Both the position numbers and the translations under genes were made by a program. Below, one piece after another: positions 7,727 through 16,091 of a stretch of DNA of 64,000 nt. The stretch's first letter is position 1. Every line of letters starts with the position of its first letter. The stretch comes from Streptomyces sp. NBC_00341 (GTDB taxonomy: Bacteria; Actinomycetota; Actinomycetes; Streptomycetales; Streptomycetaceae): assembly GCF_041435055.1 (NCBI RefSeq), contig NZ_CP108002.1, positions 2,418,001 to 2,482,000 on the forward strand, in the 5' to 3' direction. The notes below the pieces were generated by a model. It ran no database searches. It was not told where the DNA came from and saw only the letters and a program-made list of their open reading frames with translations.

Positions 7727-9916
7727 TCAGTCCCTGGGCAGGCCGAGGATGCGCTCGGCGACGACGTTGAGCTGAACCTGTGTGGTGCCGCCCGCGATGG
7801 TCAGGCAGCGGGACATCAAGAATCCGTGCACGGCCCGTTCCCCGGCTCCTTCGGCCACCGCGCCTGCGGGGCCGAGGAGTTCGAGGGTGAGTTCGGCGAC
7901 CTTCTGCTGGTGGGCGGTCTGGATGAGTTTGCGTACGGAGGCGCCCGCGCCCGGCTCCAGTCCTGAGACCTGTTGCAGTGTGGTGCGCAGCCCGATGCAG
8001 GCCAGTGCGTGGGCCTCGGCGGCGAGTGCGCCGATCCGGGCCCGGCAGGCGCCGTCGAGTCCGGCGGAGCGGTCGATCAGGGCTTCGAGTCCGGTGTCGA
8101 AGGACATCTGGTCGGCCATGTGGACGCGTTCGTTGCCCAGGGTGTTGCGGGCGACCCGCCAGCCGCCGTCGGCCTCGCCCACCAGGGCGTCGGGGGGCAG
8201 GATCACGTCGTCGAAGTAGACCTCGTTGAAGAGGGAGTCGCCGGTGATCTCCTTCAGCGGGCGGATGTCGATGCCCGCGGTGTTCTTCATGTCGACCAGA
8301 AAGTAGCCGAGACCCCGGTGCTTGGGCGCGTCCGGGTCCGTCCTGGCGAGCAGGATGCCGTGGTCGGCCCACTGGGCGGCGCTCGTCCACACCTTCTGGC
8401 CGTTGATCCGCCAGCCCTCGGGGACGCGTTCGGCGCGGGTGCGCAGCGAGGCGAGGTCGGAGCCGGCGCCGGGTTCGGAGAACAGCTGGCACCACTGGAG
8501 TTCGCCGCGCAGGGTGGGCAGGAGGTAGCGGTCCTGCTGCTCGGCCGTGCCGTGGGCGATGAGTGAGGGCACCACCCAGGTGGCGATGGAGAGGTCGCTG
8601 AGCTTCACCCCCTGTTCGCGCAACTCCTGTTGTACGGCGAGCTGTTGTACGGGTCCGGCGTCCAGTCCGTAGGGCGCGGGCAGGTGCGGGGCGGCGTAGC
8701 CGGTGGGCGCGAGGGCGCTGCGGGCGGCCCTGGGGTCCAGGCCACGGGCGGCGGCGACGGCCTCGCGGGCCGCCGCTCGGTGCGCCTCGGCCTCCGGCGG
8801 CAGCTCCAGGGTGAGGCTGCGGCGGGCCCCGGCGGCGGCGAGCCGGACGGCGCGCTGGCGGTGGGCGTCGCCGGAGCCCAGCAGTTGCCGTGCGACCAGG
8901 GCGCGGCGCAGGTAGAGGTGGGCGTCGTGCTCCCAGGTGAAGCCGATGCCGCCGAGGATCTGGATGGCGTCCTTGGCGCAGGTGTAGGCGGCGTCCAGGG
9001 CGGCCGACGCTGCGAGGGCCGCGGTCATGGACCGGGTCTCCGGGGTCTCGGTGGCCGCGCGGGCGGCGTCCCAGGCCAGCGCGCGGGCCTGCTCGACCCG
9101 TACGAGCATGTCCGCGCAGAGGTGTTTGACGCCCTGGAACTGTCCGATGGGGCGGCCGAACTGCTCGCGGACCTTGGCGTGTTCTGTGGCGGTGTCCAGC
9201 GACCGGGCCGCGGTGCCGCACGCCTCCGCGGCCAGGAGTACGGCGGCGAGGTCGCGGACGAGTGCGGAGTCGGTGGGCAGCAGCCGCCCGGCGGGGACCA
9301 GGACGCCTTCGGCCCGGACCTCCGCTGTGGGCCGGGTCGGGTCGGCGCTGCGGTGCGGGCGGGCGGTCAGCCCCCGGGCCGAGGTGTCGACGGCGAACCA
9401 GCGGGTGCCGGTGACCGAGGCGGCGGGGAGCAGCAGCAGGTCGGCCGCGTCGGCGGAGAGGACCGGGGGGAGTTCCCCGTCGAGCAGGTGGCCGTCCTCC
9501 TGCTCGACGGCGGTGAGGCTGCCGGGGCCGAGGGCGACGGCGCCGATGCGGCGGCCCGATGCGAGGTCCCGTACCAGTTCGTCCGTGCCGGGGGTGCGCG
9601 GGTTCGACGCGTGCAGCACGGCCGAGGCGAGGGTGCTCGCCAGGCAGGGGCCGGGGAGCGCGGCGCGGCCCGCCTCTTCGAGGACGACGGCGAGTTCGGG
9701 CAGTCCGCCGCCCTCTCCCCCGTACTCCTCGGGCAGGTGGATGCCGAGGAGGCCCTGTTCCGCCAGGCCGTCCCAGTATTCGGGGCGTGCGCCGGTGGCA
9801 GCGGGGGCGTCCGCGTCAAGAATCTTGCGGATTTCCCCGGGTGGTACGGCGCGGGCGAGCCATCCTCGTACGGCCCGCGCGAGCTCCCTGTGTTCTTCGG
9901 TGATTCCGATGCCCAT
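7727..9916 (-). CDS. two-domain fused acyl-CoA dehydrogenase (FadE-like)
   Basis: The 729-residue protein contains two tandem acyl-CoA dehydrogenase units. Unit one (about 1-340) ends with the signature ILGGIGFTWEHDAHLYLRRA. Unit two (about 370-729) carries QLFSEPGAGSDLAS and closes with CLTIAGGTTQVQLNVVAERI. Such double-length FadE proteins in mycobacteria (about 710-730 residues; FadE34 and FadE22 are examples) work as FAD flavoproteins on CoA thioesters, and FadE34 acts on sterol side chains. Start ATG 9916 opens MGIGITEEHRELARAV; the open frame beyond it is antisense to the MFS gene. It heads an operon with the lipid-transfer thiolase. A KstR-type box (9958-9971) and the TCTGAC palindrome (9973-9989) lie just upstream. 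Confidence 0.88.
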   Translation of the reverse strand: MGIGITEEHRELARAVRGWLARAVPPGEIRKILDADAPAATGARPEYWDGLAEQGLLGIHLPEEYGGEGGGLPELAVVLEEAGRAALPGPCLASTLASAVLHASNPRTPGTDELVRDLASGRRIGAVALGPGSLTAVEQEDGHLLDGELPPVLSADAADLLLLPAASVTGTRWFAVDTSARGLTARPHRSADPTRPTAEVRAEGVLVPAGRLLPTDSALVRDLAAVLLAAEACGTAARSLDTATEHAKVREQFGRPIGQFQGVKHLCADMLVRVEQARALAWDAARAATETPETRSMTAALAASAALDAAYTCAKDAIQILGGIGFTWEHDAHLYLRRALVARQLLGSGDAHRQRAVRLAAAGARRSLTLELPPEAEAHRAAAREAVAAARGLDPRAARSALAPTGYAAPHLPAPYGLDAGPVQQLAVQQELREQGVKLSDLSIATWVVPSLIAHGTAEQQDRYLLPTLRGELQWCQLFSEPGAGSDLASLRTRAERVPEGWRINGQKVWTSAAQWADHGILLARTDPDAPKHRGLGYFLVDMKNTAGIDIRPLKEITGDSLFNEVYFDDVILPPDALVGEADGGWRVARNTLGNERVHMADQMSFDTGLEALIDRSAGLDGACRARIGALAAEAHALACIGLRTTLQQVSGLEPGAGASVRKLIQTAHQQKVAELTLELLGPAGAVAEGAGERAVHGFLMSRCLTIAGGTTQVQLNVVAERILGLPRD

Positions 9917-9957
9917 GCGGATCCTCGCCGGTCGCAGCCACTGGAACGGCGCAAGAG

Positions 9958-9971
9958 TAGAACACGTTTCA
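9958..9971. promoter_or_regulatory. KstR-type operator
   Basis: TAGAACACGTTTCA fits the KstR consensus TNNAACNNGTTNNA at every fixed position. It lies 42 bp upstream of the acyl-CoA dehydrogenase start, in the gap to the divergent MFS gene, and a kstR gene is in this window. Binding is inferred. Confidence 0.7.
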
Positions 9972-9972
9972 A

Positions 9973-9989
9973 TCTGACGGAAGGTCAGA
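9973..9989. promoter_or_regulatory. TCTGAY-N5-GTCAGA palindrome, copy 1
   Basis: TCTGACGGAAGGTCAGA is a perfect inverted repeat with 5-nt spacer (7-bp arms counting the flanking A/T). It directly follows the KstR-type box. Three more copies with the same spacing occur at 22212, 36203 and 47517, each in a promoter region. Confidence 0.75.
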
Positions 9990-10011
9990 TCAGTATCTGT
10001 TTCGGGCCGGA

Positions 10012-10118
10012 CGGCCGGCGCCGGCCGCGACTGTGTCCTGTTCGCACCCCGTTCACCGGAATACCTCGGACATGCGGAAGGTTTCACCGTGCACACACTT
10101 GGCGGGCAGCGCTGCCCG
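10012..10118. promoter_or_regulatory. two 16-bp palindromes upstream of MFS gene
   Basis: Perfect palindromes CGGCCGGCGCCGGCCG (10012-10027) and CGGGCAGCGCTGCCCG (10103-10118) lie in the divergent gap before the MFS gene at 10188. They may be operators or form hairpins in the leader. High G+C makes the first less informative than the second. Confidence 0.4.
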
Positions 10119-10187
10119 CAGCACGGCCCGCACGGCCCGCACGCCTTTCCCCGTCCCTCCCTCTTCCGCTGCCCGGAGGCCGCACGT

Positions 10188-11981
10188 ATGCCACAGACGA
10201 CGCACGAACAGCAGTCCGCGGAGCTTCCTGATCCGGGGACGTCGAAGACCGGCAAGGGGATCGTCCCCGTGCTCGCCTTCGCGGGTATCACCGTCGCGGT
10301 GATGCAGACCCTGCTCGTCCCCGTCATCAAGGACCTGCCCGCCCTTCTCGACACCGACCCGTCCAACGCCACCTGGGTGATGACGGCCACGCTGCTCGCC
10401 GGAGCCGTCTCCACGCCGATCATGGGGCGGCTCGGGGACCTCAACGGCAAGCGGAAGATGCTGCTGGCGAGCCTCGCCGTGATGGTGATCGGCTCCCTGA
10501 TATGCGCCTTCACCGACGACCTCGTGATCATGATCGTGGGCCGCGCGCTCCAGGGCTTCGCCATGGGCGCCATCCCGCTGGGCATCGGCATCATGCGCGA
10601 CGAGCTGCCGCGCGAGAAGCTCGGCTCCGCGATGGCCCTGATGAGTTCCTCGATCGGGGTCGGGGGCGGACTGGCGCTGCCCGCCGCCGCCCTGGTCGCC
10701 CAGCACACCGACTGGCACACCCTCTTCTTCGGCTCGGCCGGTCTCGGCGTGCTCGCCATGGGGCTGACCGTGCTCGCGGTGCCGGAGCCCGTGCTGCGGG
10801 CCCCCGGCCGGTTCGACATCACCGGCGCGCTCGGCCTCTCGGCCGGACTGGTCCTCCTGCTGCTGCCCATCACCAAGGGCAGCGACTGGGGCTGGACCTC
10901 CCCCACCACCCTCGGGCTGGTCGCCGCCGGACTGGTGGTGCTGCTGCTGTGGGGCGTGTTCGAGCTGCGCAGCGACGCGCCCCTGGTCGATCTGCGGACC
11001 ACCGCACGCCGCGAGGTACTGCTCACCAACCTCGCCTCGATCATGGTCGGGGTCGCCTTCTACGCCGTCTCACTGGTCCTGCCGCAGCTCCTCCAGCTGC
11101 CGCTGTCCACCGGCTACGGCCTCGGCCAGTCGATGGTGGTCGCCGGGCTGTGCGTGGCGCCGCTGGGCCTGACGATGATGCTCGTCGCCCCGCTGTACGC
11201 CCGGCTGTCCGCCCGGTACGGCCCCAAGGTGTCGCTGATGCTCGGCATGGCGGTCATCGCCATCGGATACGGGGCCGGGCTCGGGCTGATGAGCGCCGCC
11301 TGGCAGACCGTCGTGATCGCGGTGGTCCTCGGCGCCGGCATCGGGCTCGCCTACTCCTCGCTGCCCGCACTGATCATCGGGGCCGTCGACGCCTCGGAGA
11401 CGGGCGCGGCGACCGGGCTCAACACCCTGATGCGCTCCATCGGCACCTCGGTGTCCAGCGCGGTGATCGGCATGGTGCTGGCGCACACCTCGACGCAGAT
11501 GGGCTCTGTCGCGGTGCCCAGCATGCAGGGGTTCCGCACCTCGTTCATGATCGCGACGGGCGCGGTGCTGGCCGGACTGGTGCTGGCCGCGTTCCTGCCC
11601 TCGCAGCGGGCGGCCGCCGCGCCGGTCCTGCTGGCGAGCAGCGCGGGCGACGAGACGGCCCGGCTGTCCGGCCTCCCGCTCCCGCTGCCCGGCTCCGGCT
11701 TCCGCGGCCGGGTCACCGACGCGGACGGGACCCCGGTGGCCGGGGCCAACGTCACCCTGATCGACCGGCAGGGCCGGCAGGCCGGGCTCACCACGACGGA
11801 CGCGGAGGGCCGGTACGCGCTGGCCGCCCCGGCCGGTGGCAGCTTCGTGCTGGCCGGATCGGCCGCCGGATACGCGCCGCGCGCCTACCCGGCGGCGCAT
11901 CCGGCGAGCGGACGGCCCGCCGAGTCCGATCTCGTGCTGACGCTCAGCGCACCGGCGCGTCGAACCTCGGTGCCGTCGTGA
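10188..11981 (+). CDS. MFS transporter with C-terminal carboxypeptidase-regulatory-like domain
   Basis: The 597-residue protein is a 14-TM DHA2-type exporter (about residues 20-480) joined to a soluble C-terminal module. The MFS part shows TPIMGRLGDLNGKRKM in loop 2-3 and GRALQGFAMGAIPLGIGIM. From about residue 503 the tail reads GFRGRVTDADGTPVAGANVT ... TDAEGRYALAAPAGG, the pattern of CarboxypepD_reg/Cna-B-like beta-sandwich domains. ATG 10188 has GGAGG eight bases upstream; an upstream ATG at 10089 lacks one. The gene is divergent from the acyl-CoA dehydrogenase operon and its 3' end overlaps the convergent peptidase E gene by 38 bp. Substrate is unknown; the extra domain may face the cytoplasm given an even TM number. 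Confidence 0.85.
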   Translation: MPQTTHEQQSAELPDPGTSKTGKGIVPVLAFAGITVAVMQTLLVPVIKDLPALLDTDPSNATWVMTATLLAGAVSTPIMGRLGDLNGKRKMLLASLAVMVIGSLICAFTDDLVIMIVGRALQGFAMGAIPLGIGIMRDELPREKLGSAMALMSSSIGVGGGLALPAAALVAQHTDWHTLFFGSAGLGVLAMGLTVLAVPEPVLRAPGRFDITGALGLSAGLVLLLLPITKGSDWGWTSPTTLGLVAAGLVVLLLWGVFELRSDAPLVDLRTTARREVLLTNLASIMVGVAFYAVSLVLPQLLQLPLSTGYGLGQSMVVAGLCVAPLGLTMMLVAPLYARLSARYGPKVSLMLGMAVIAIGYGAGLGLMSAAWQTVVIAVVLGAGIGLAYSSLPALIIGAVDASETGAATGLNTLMRSIGTSVSSAVIGMVLAHTSTQMGSVAVPSMQGFRTSFMIATGAVLAGLVLAAFLPSQRAAAAPVLLASSAGDETARLSGLPLPLPGSGFRGRVTDADGTPVAGANVTLIDRQGRQAGLTTTDAEGRYALAAPAGGSFVLAGSAAGYAPRAYPAAHPASGRPAESDLVLTLSAPARRTSVPS

Positions 11982-12672
11982 GCAGATGAGAGACGTCCGT
12001 CCCCGCCGGGAGCTCCTGCGGCTGCGCGCCGCGGGCGAACAGCCGCGCGGGGCGGGCGCCCTGGACCCGGGCCTGACGCCCGTTGACCCGCAGCCATGAG
12101 CCCTCGCGCAGTCCGAGCACCGGGACGTCGTTCTCCTCCAGGAACTCGGTGAGCCGTTCCTCGCGGGTCTCGCCCTTGTGGGTGCTGTCCGGGTCCGGGT
12201 CCTGGTAGTGCGGGTTGATCTGGAACGGGACGAGGCCGAGCGTCTCGAAGGACGGCGGCTGCACGATGGGCATGTCGTTGGTGGTGCGCAGGGTGGGCGA
12301 GGCCATGTTCGTCCCCGCGCTGGCCCCCATGTACGGCAGCCCCTCGCGCACCGCCCCGGTCACGGCGTCGCGCAGCCCGGTCCGGTAGAGCGCGCTGAGC
12401 AGCCGGAAGGAGTTGCCGCCGCCGATGAACACGGCGTCGGACGCGGCGAGTTCGGCGACCGGGTCGGCGTTCTCGTGGACGCCGCGGACGCTGATGCCGG
12501 CCGGTTCCAGGGCGTCGCGGACCCGGGTGGTGTACGCCGCGTAGTCGGCGAGCGCGTACGGCACGAAGGCGAGCCGGGCCTCCGCGGGCAGGAACGTCCG
12601 CACCGTGTCGAGGGCGTGTTCCAGGTAACCGCAGCCGTACTGCGTGGAGTTGGAGAGCAGGAGCAGATTCAC
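11944..12672 (-). CDS. pepE: dipeptidase E (peptidase E, S51 family)
   Basis: The 242-residue enzyme matches Salmonella/E. coli PepE, a cytoplasmic serine peptidase that hydrolyses N-aspartyl dipeptides. The nucleophile elbow GASAGTNM puts Ser118 close to the classical Ser120, and His155 (INPHYQ) matches the catalytic His. FIGGGNSFRLL is the conserved glycine loop. Length fits the family. Its 3' end overlaps that of the MFS gene convergently by 38 bp, so both transcripts run through each other. Upstream lies a short gap with a 27-bp tandem repeat and then the IclR gene on the same strand. Regulation is not evident. Confidence 0.88.
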   Translation of the reverse strand: MNLLLLSNSTQYGCGYLEHALDTVRTFLPAEARLAFVPYALADYAAYTTRVRDALEPAGISVRGVHENADPVAELAASDAVFIGGGNSFRLLSALYRTGLRDAVTGAVREGLPYMGASAGTNMASPTLRTTNDMPIVQPPSFETLGLVPFQINPHYQDPDPDSTHKGETREERLTEFLEENDVPVLGLREGSWLRVNGRQARVQGARPARLFARGAQPQELPAGTDVSHLLTTAPRFDAPVR

Positions 12673-12715
12673 GGGGTTCCTCTTGGTTCTCTTGGGTCAG
12701 GTCGTGCGTCGTGCG

Positions 12716-12769
12716 GGTGGAGCGGGGTCCGGCCGCCGGTCAGGTGGAGCGTGGCCCGACTGCCGGTCA
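12716..12769. repeat. 27-bp tandem repeat, two copies
   Basis: Two adjacent 27-bp units (12716-12742 and 12743-12769, each beginning GGTGGAGCG and ending GCCGGTCA) differ at about four positions. A third unit starts and breaks off. The second unit includes the stop codon of the IclR-type regulator (minus strand), so the repeat may affect its 3' end. Confidence 0.7.
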
Positions 12770-13588
12770 GGTGGTCCGGCGGGAGCGGGGTTTGGGGCGC
12801 TGCGGTGGATGGGTGAGGCGCCTCTCCAGCATGTCGGCCGCCTTGCGCAGCGCGTCGAGCCGGTTCTCCGGCGCCCCCTCGAACCGTTCCTTCGCGCCGC
12901 CCAGGCTGAGGCTTCCGTACGGTTCGCGTCCGAGGAAGACCGGTACGGCAACGGTCGCGATGCCGGCGTCGTACTCACCGACCGTCCAGGCGTAGCCCTG
13001 GGCGCGCACCTTCAGCAGCTCCGCCTCCAGCAGATCCGGATCGGTCACCGTCCGGTCCGTGAACCGGGCCATCGGGCGCCCCCGGAAGAGCCGGTGGCGC
13101 TGCTCGTCCGGCAGGTAGGCGTAGTACGACTTGCTGGTCGCCCCGGCGTGCGCCGGATACAGCTCACCGACCAGCGGGTAGTAGCGCAGCGGCCCCGTCT
13201 CGCCCTCCTCCGCGGCTACGCACCGCATGTGGAAGCTGTCCGGCAGGCAGAACAGCACGGTGTCGCCGGTCACCCGGCGCAGCTCCTCCAGGACGGGTCC
13301 GGCGAGCAGCTCCAGCGATCCTGAGCGCTCCCAGAGCCTGCCCAGGCGCAGCACGGCGGGGCCGATGCGGTAGCGGCGGGTGGCCGGGTCGGAGACCAGG
13401 AAGCCCCGGCCCGCGAGGGTGGCGAGCAGCCGCTGGGCCACCGAGGTGTCCCAGCCGAACTCCTCGGCGACCTCGGTGACGCCCCAGTCGGGTCTGGTCC
13501 GCTCGAACGCGAGCAGCACCAGGAGCGCCCGGTCGACGGTTTGCAGGGCCCCGGCCGGGGTCCGCCGGTCCAGATCGTAGTCCGCCAT
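12767..13588 (-). CDS. IclR-family transcriptional regulator
   Basis: The 273-residue protein has an N-terminal winged helix-turn-helix (about 15-75: ALQTVDRALLVLLAFERTRP ... VTEVAEEFGWDTSVAQRLLA) and a C-terminal IclR effector-binding domain (about 90-255, with RYYPLVGELYPAHAGATSKS). It is divergent from the DUF1177/permease/peptidase operon with 152 bp between starts, the usual arrangement for a local regulator responding to the operon's substrate. The gap has a short lower-GC patch around 13605-13650 that could hold its operator. Whether it represses or activates cannot be read from sequence. Confidence 0.88.
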   Translation of the reverse strand: MADYDLDRRTPAGALQTVDRALLVLLAFERTRPDWGVTEVAEEFGWDTSVAQRLLATLAGRGFLVSDPATRRYRIGPAVLRLGRLWERSGSLELLAGPVLEELRRVTGDTVLFCLPDSFHMRCVAAEEGETGPLRYYPLVGELYPAHAGATSKSYYAYLPDEQRHRLFRGRPMARFTDRTVTDPDLLEAELLKVRAQGYAWTVGEYDAGIATVAVPVFLGREPYGSLSLGGAKERFEGAPENRLDALRKAADMLERRLTHPPQRPKPRSRRTT

Positions 13589-13740
13589 GTGATCTCACCA
13601 TTCAGACCTGAGTTGCAGATAACGGGAAATGGTTGCGCTCAACGCTATCCGATCCCGAATCTGCTCTCAGCACCCCGTCCGGCGTCCCACTCCCTGCCGG
13701 GCGCCGGACGGGTGTGATGGATGCGCGAGAAAGGCCCCCC

Positions 13741-14694
13741 ATGTTGAAGTACGTACTGGACATCGTCGACCTCCTCGACGACCCGCAGGCCAATGGGAAG
13801 ACGGTCGTCGAGTACCTCGACTCCGTGGCTGGGGCCGAGGGCTCGTCCGCCGAGGTCACCACGGTCGCCGGCGAGCGCGGCTCGACGGACTTCGTGATGG
13901 TCCGCATCCCCGGCTCCCGGGGACGCACCGCCGGCGGCACCGCCCGCACCCTCGGTGTGGTCGGCCGGCTCGGCGGCATCGGCGCCCGGCCCGAGATGAT
14001 CGGACTGGTCTCCGACGCCGACGGAGCCGTCTCCGCCGTCGCCACCGCCGCGAAGCTGCTCGACATGCGCCGCCGCGGCGATGTGCTGCCCGGCGATGTG
14101 ATCGTCGCCACCCACATCTGCCCGGACGCGCCGACCGAGCCGCACGACCCGGTGCCGTTCATGGGCTCGCCCGTGGACATCGCCACCATGAACCGCCACG
14201 AGGTGACCGACGCCATGGAGGCCGTGCTCTCCATCGACACCACCAAGGGCAACCGCATCATCAACCACAAGGGCCTCGCCCTGTCGCCCACCGTCAAGGA
14301 GGGCTGGGTGCTCCGCGTCAGCGAGCAGCTCGGTGAGCTGCTGGCCGTGGTGACCGGTGAGCCCTTGGTCACATACCCCGTGACGACTCAGGACATTACG
14401 CCGTACGGTAACGGTGCACATCACATCAATTCGATCCTCCAGCCCGCCACCGCCACGGCCGCTCCCGTGGTCGGTCTCGCGGTCACCTCGGCCGCCGCGG
14501 TGCCGGGCTGCCAGACGGGTGCGAGTCACGAGAGCGACATCGCCTCCGCCGCCCGCTACGCCGTGGAGGTCGCCAAGGCCTACGGCGCGGGCCACCTGGA
14601 CTTCCACGACGCGGTGGAGTTCGACAACCTCGTCAACCGCTACGGGTCGCTGTCCCACCTGCAGACCCTCGGCCGCACACCCCAGGAGTCCTGA
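13741..14694 (+). CDS. DUF1177 family protein
   Basis: The 317-residue protein matches DUF1177, a family of unknown biochemical function. ATG 13741 follows an AGAAAGG ribosome site and opens MLKYVLDIVDLLDDPQANGK. Central segments DVIVATHICPDAPTEPHDPV and RIINHKGLALSPTVKEGW are rich in His, Asp and Glu and suggest a metal-dependent hydrolase or binding protein, which is inference only. Its stop TGA overlaps the permease ATG (TGATG), so translation is coupled. Context with an NCS1 permease, an M20 peptidase and an IclR regulator suggests a catabolic role on an imported N-containing compound or peptide-like substrate. Confidence 0.82.
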   Translation: MLKYVLDIVDLLDDPQANGKTVVEYLDSVAGAEGSSAEVTTVAGERGSTDFVMVRIPGSRGRTAGGTARTLGVVGRLGGIGARPEMIGLVSDADGAVSAVATAAKLLDMRRRGDVLPGDVIVATHICPDAPTEPHDPVPFMGSPVDIATMNRHEVTDAMEAVLSIDTTKGNRIINHKGLALSPTVKEGWVLRVSEQLGELLAVVTGEPLVTYPVTTQDITPYGNGAHHINSILQPATATAAPVVGLAVTSAAAVPGCQTGASHESDIASAARYAVEVAKAYGAGHLDFHDAVEFDNLVNRYGSLSHLQTLGRTPQES

Positions 14695-16091
14695 TGGCTG
14701 CTGTCCCTCCGGCCGACGCCGCGGTCAACGAGACCAAGAGCATCGGCAGCGACGACTACTCGCTCTCGCGCGTCCCGCGTGACAAGCGGTTCGGTTTCTG
14801 GTCGATGCTGCTCCAGTGGCTGGCCCAGTCCGGCTCGATCTCGCAGTTCACGCTGGGCGCCACCATCGGCGTCGGCATGACCTTCGGCAACGCCTTCCTC
14901 GCCTTCACGCTCGGCGCGGTGATCCTGGAGATCGTGATCTTCGCGATCGGCCTGGCCGGTATGCGCGAGGGCCTCGCGACCCCGATGCTGACCCGCTGGG
15001 TGGGCTTCGGCCGCAACGGCTCCGCGCTGGTCAGCTTCGTCATCGCGGTCAGCCTGGTCGGCTGGTTCGGCGTCCAGAACACGATCTTCGGCGACAGCGT
15101 CTCCGCGCTGGTCGGCGGACCGTCCTGGATGTGGTGCGTGCTGGCGGGCATCGCCATCACCGCCCTGGTGATCTTCGGCTTCAAGTACATGGCCAACTTC
15201 GCGAAGATCGTCACGCCGCTGTTCTTCGCGATGGTCGCCTTCTCCGTCATCCGGACCCTGAACGACCACTCGTTCAGCGACCTGATCCACTCGCCGCCGC
15301 CCGGCGACACGATCCCCCTCGCCGTCGCCGCCACCGCCATCGCGGGCGGCTACATGACCGGCGCGATCGTCTCCCCCGAGATGACCCGCTACAACCGCAA
15401 GGGCTCGCACGTCTTCCTGCAGAGCGCCTCCTCGATGATCCTCTCCGAGTACATCGTCGGACTGACCGGTGTGCTGCTGGGCCACCTGGTGAAGAGCAAC
15501 GAGGTCTCGCACATCGTGCTCTCCACCTCCGGCGCCTTCGGTGTGGTCGTGGTCCTGATGTCCACCGCCAAGATCAACGACTGGAACCTGTACGGCTCCT
15601 CGCTCGGCGTCGTCAACTTCTTCCAGGTCGTCTTCGGCAAGCGCGTCCACCGCGGCGCGGTCACGATCGCCCTCGGCATCGCCGGCACGCTCCTGTCCGC
15701 GGTCGGGATCATGACCCACTTCACCGAGTTCCTCACGATCCTCGGCGTCGCGATCCCGCCGATCGGCGGCATCATCGTGGCCGAGTACTGGGTCGTGAAG
15801 AAGATGCGCAAGCCGCTGGACGACACCCGGGAATCCCAGACCCTGCCGAAGACCTCGCCGACCTGGGTGCCGATGTCCATCGTCATCTGGATCGCGGCCT
15901 TCTGCGTCGGCAAGTTCTACGACGGCGGCATACCGGCCCTGAACTCGCTGGCCACCGCCTTCGTCCTGTACTGCGTGCTCGGCCTGCTGGGCTGGGTGAA
16001 GCCGTACGGCACCTCCACCCTGGACGACGAGGGCGGCTCGGACGACACCGCCCCCGACGCCCGCACCAGCACCCCCGTGGGAGCAGCATGA
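14694..16091 (+). CDS. NCS1-family cytosine/purine/hydantoin permease
   Basis: The 465-residue membrane protein fits the nucleobase:cation symporter-1 family. It has about twelve TM helices and the family pattern around TM1-2 (FGFWSMLLQWLAQSGSISQF; TLGATIGVGMTFGNAFLAF). GGYMTGAIVSPEMTRYNR is a typical NCS1 loop. It should import a nucleobase-like or hydantoin-like solute with a cation. The start overlaps the DUF1177 stop (TGATG), and its own stop overlaps the peptidase start (ATGA), so all three genes are co-translated. The acidic C-terminal tail is cytoplasmic. The exact substrate cannot be told from sequence. Confidence 0.88.
   Translation: MAAVPPADAAVNETKSIGSDDYSLSRVPRDKRFGFWSMLLQWLAQSGSISQFTLGATIGVGMTFGNAFLAFTLGAVILEIVIFAIGLAGMREGLATPMLTRWVGFGRNGSALVSFVIAVSLVGWFGVQNTIFGDSVSALVGGPSWMWCVLAGIAITALVIFGFKYMANFAKIVTPLFFAMVAFSVIRTLNDHSFSDLIHSPPPGDTIPLAVAATAIAGGYMTGAIVSPEMTRYNRKGSHVFLQSASSMILSEYIVGLTGVLLGHLVKSNEVSHIVLSTSGAFGVVVVLMSTAKINDWNLYGSSLGVVNFFQVVFGKRVHRGAVTIALGIAGTLLSAVGIMTHFTEFLTILGVAIPPIGGIIVAEYWVVKKMRKPLDDTRESQTLPKTSPTWVPMSIVIWIAAFCVGKFYDGGIPALNSLATAFVLYCVLGLLGWVKPYGTSTLDDEGGSDDTAPDARTSTPVGAA

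Noticed and set aside
10012..10027. CGGCCGGCGCCGGCCG as a strong operator
   Set aside because: Pure G/C palindromes arise easily in this base composition, so it is listed only at low confidence.
9917..11044. Open frame continuing the acyl-CoA dehydrogenase far upstream to 11044
   Set aside because: It is antisense to the MFS gene, has no dehydrogenase homology, and the family start MGIGITEEHRELA at 9916 fits.
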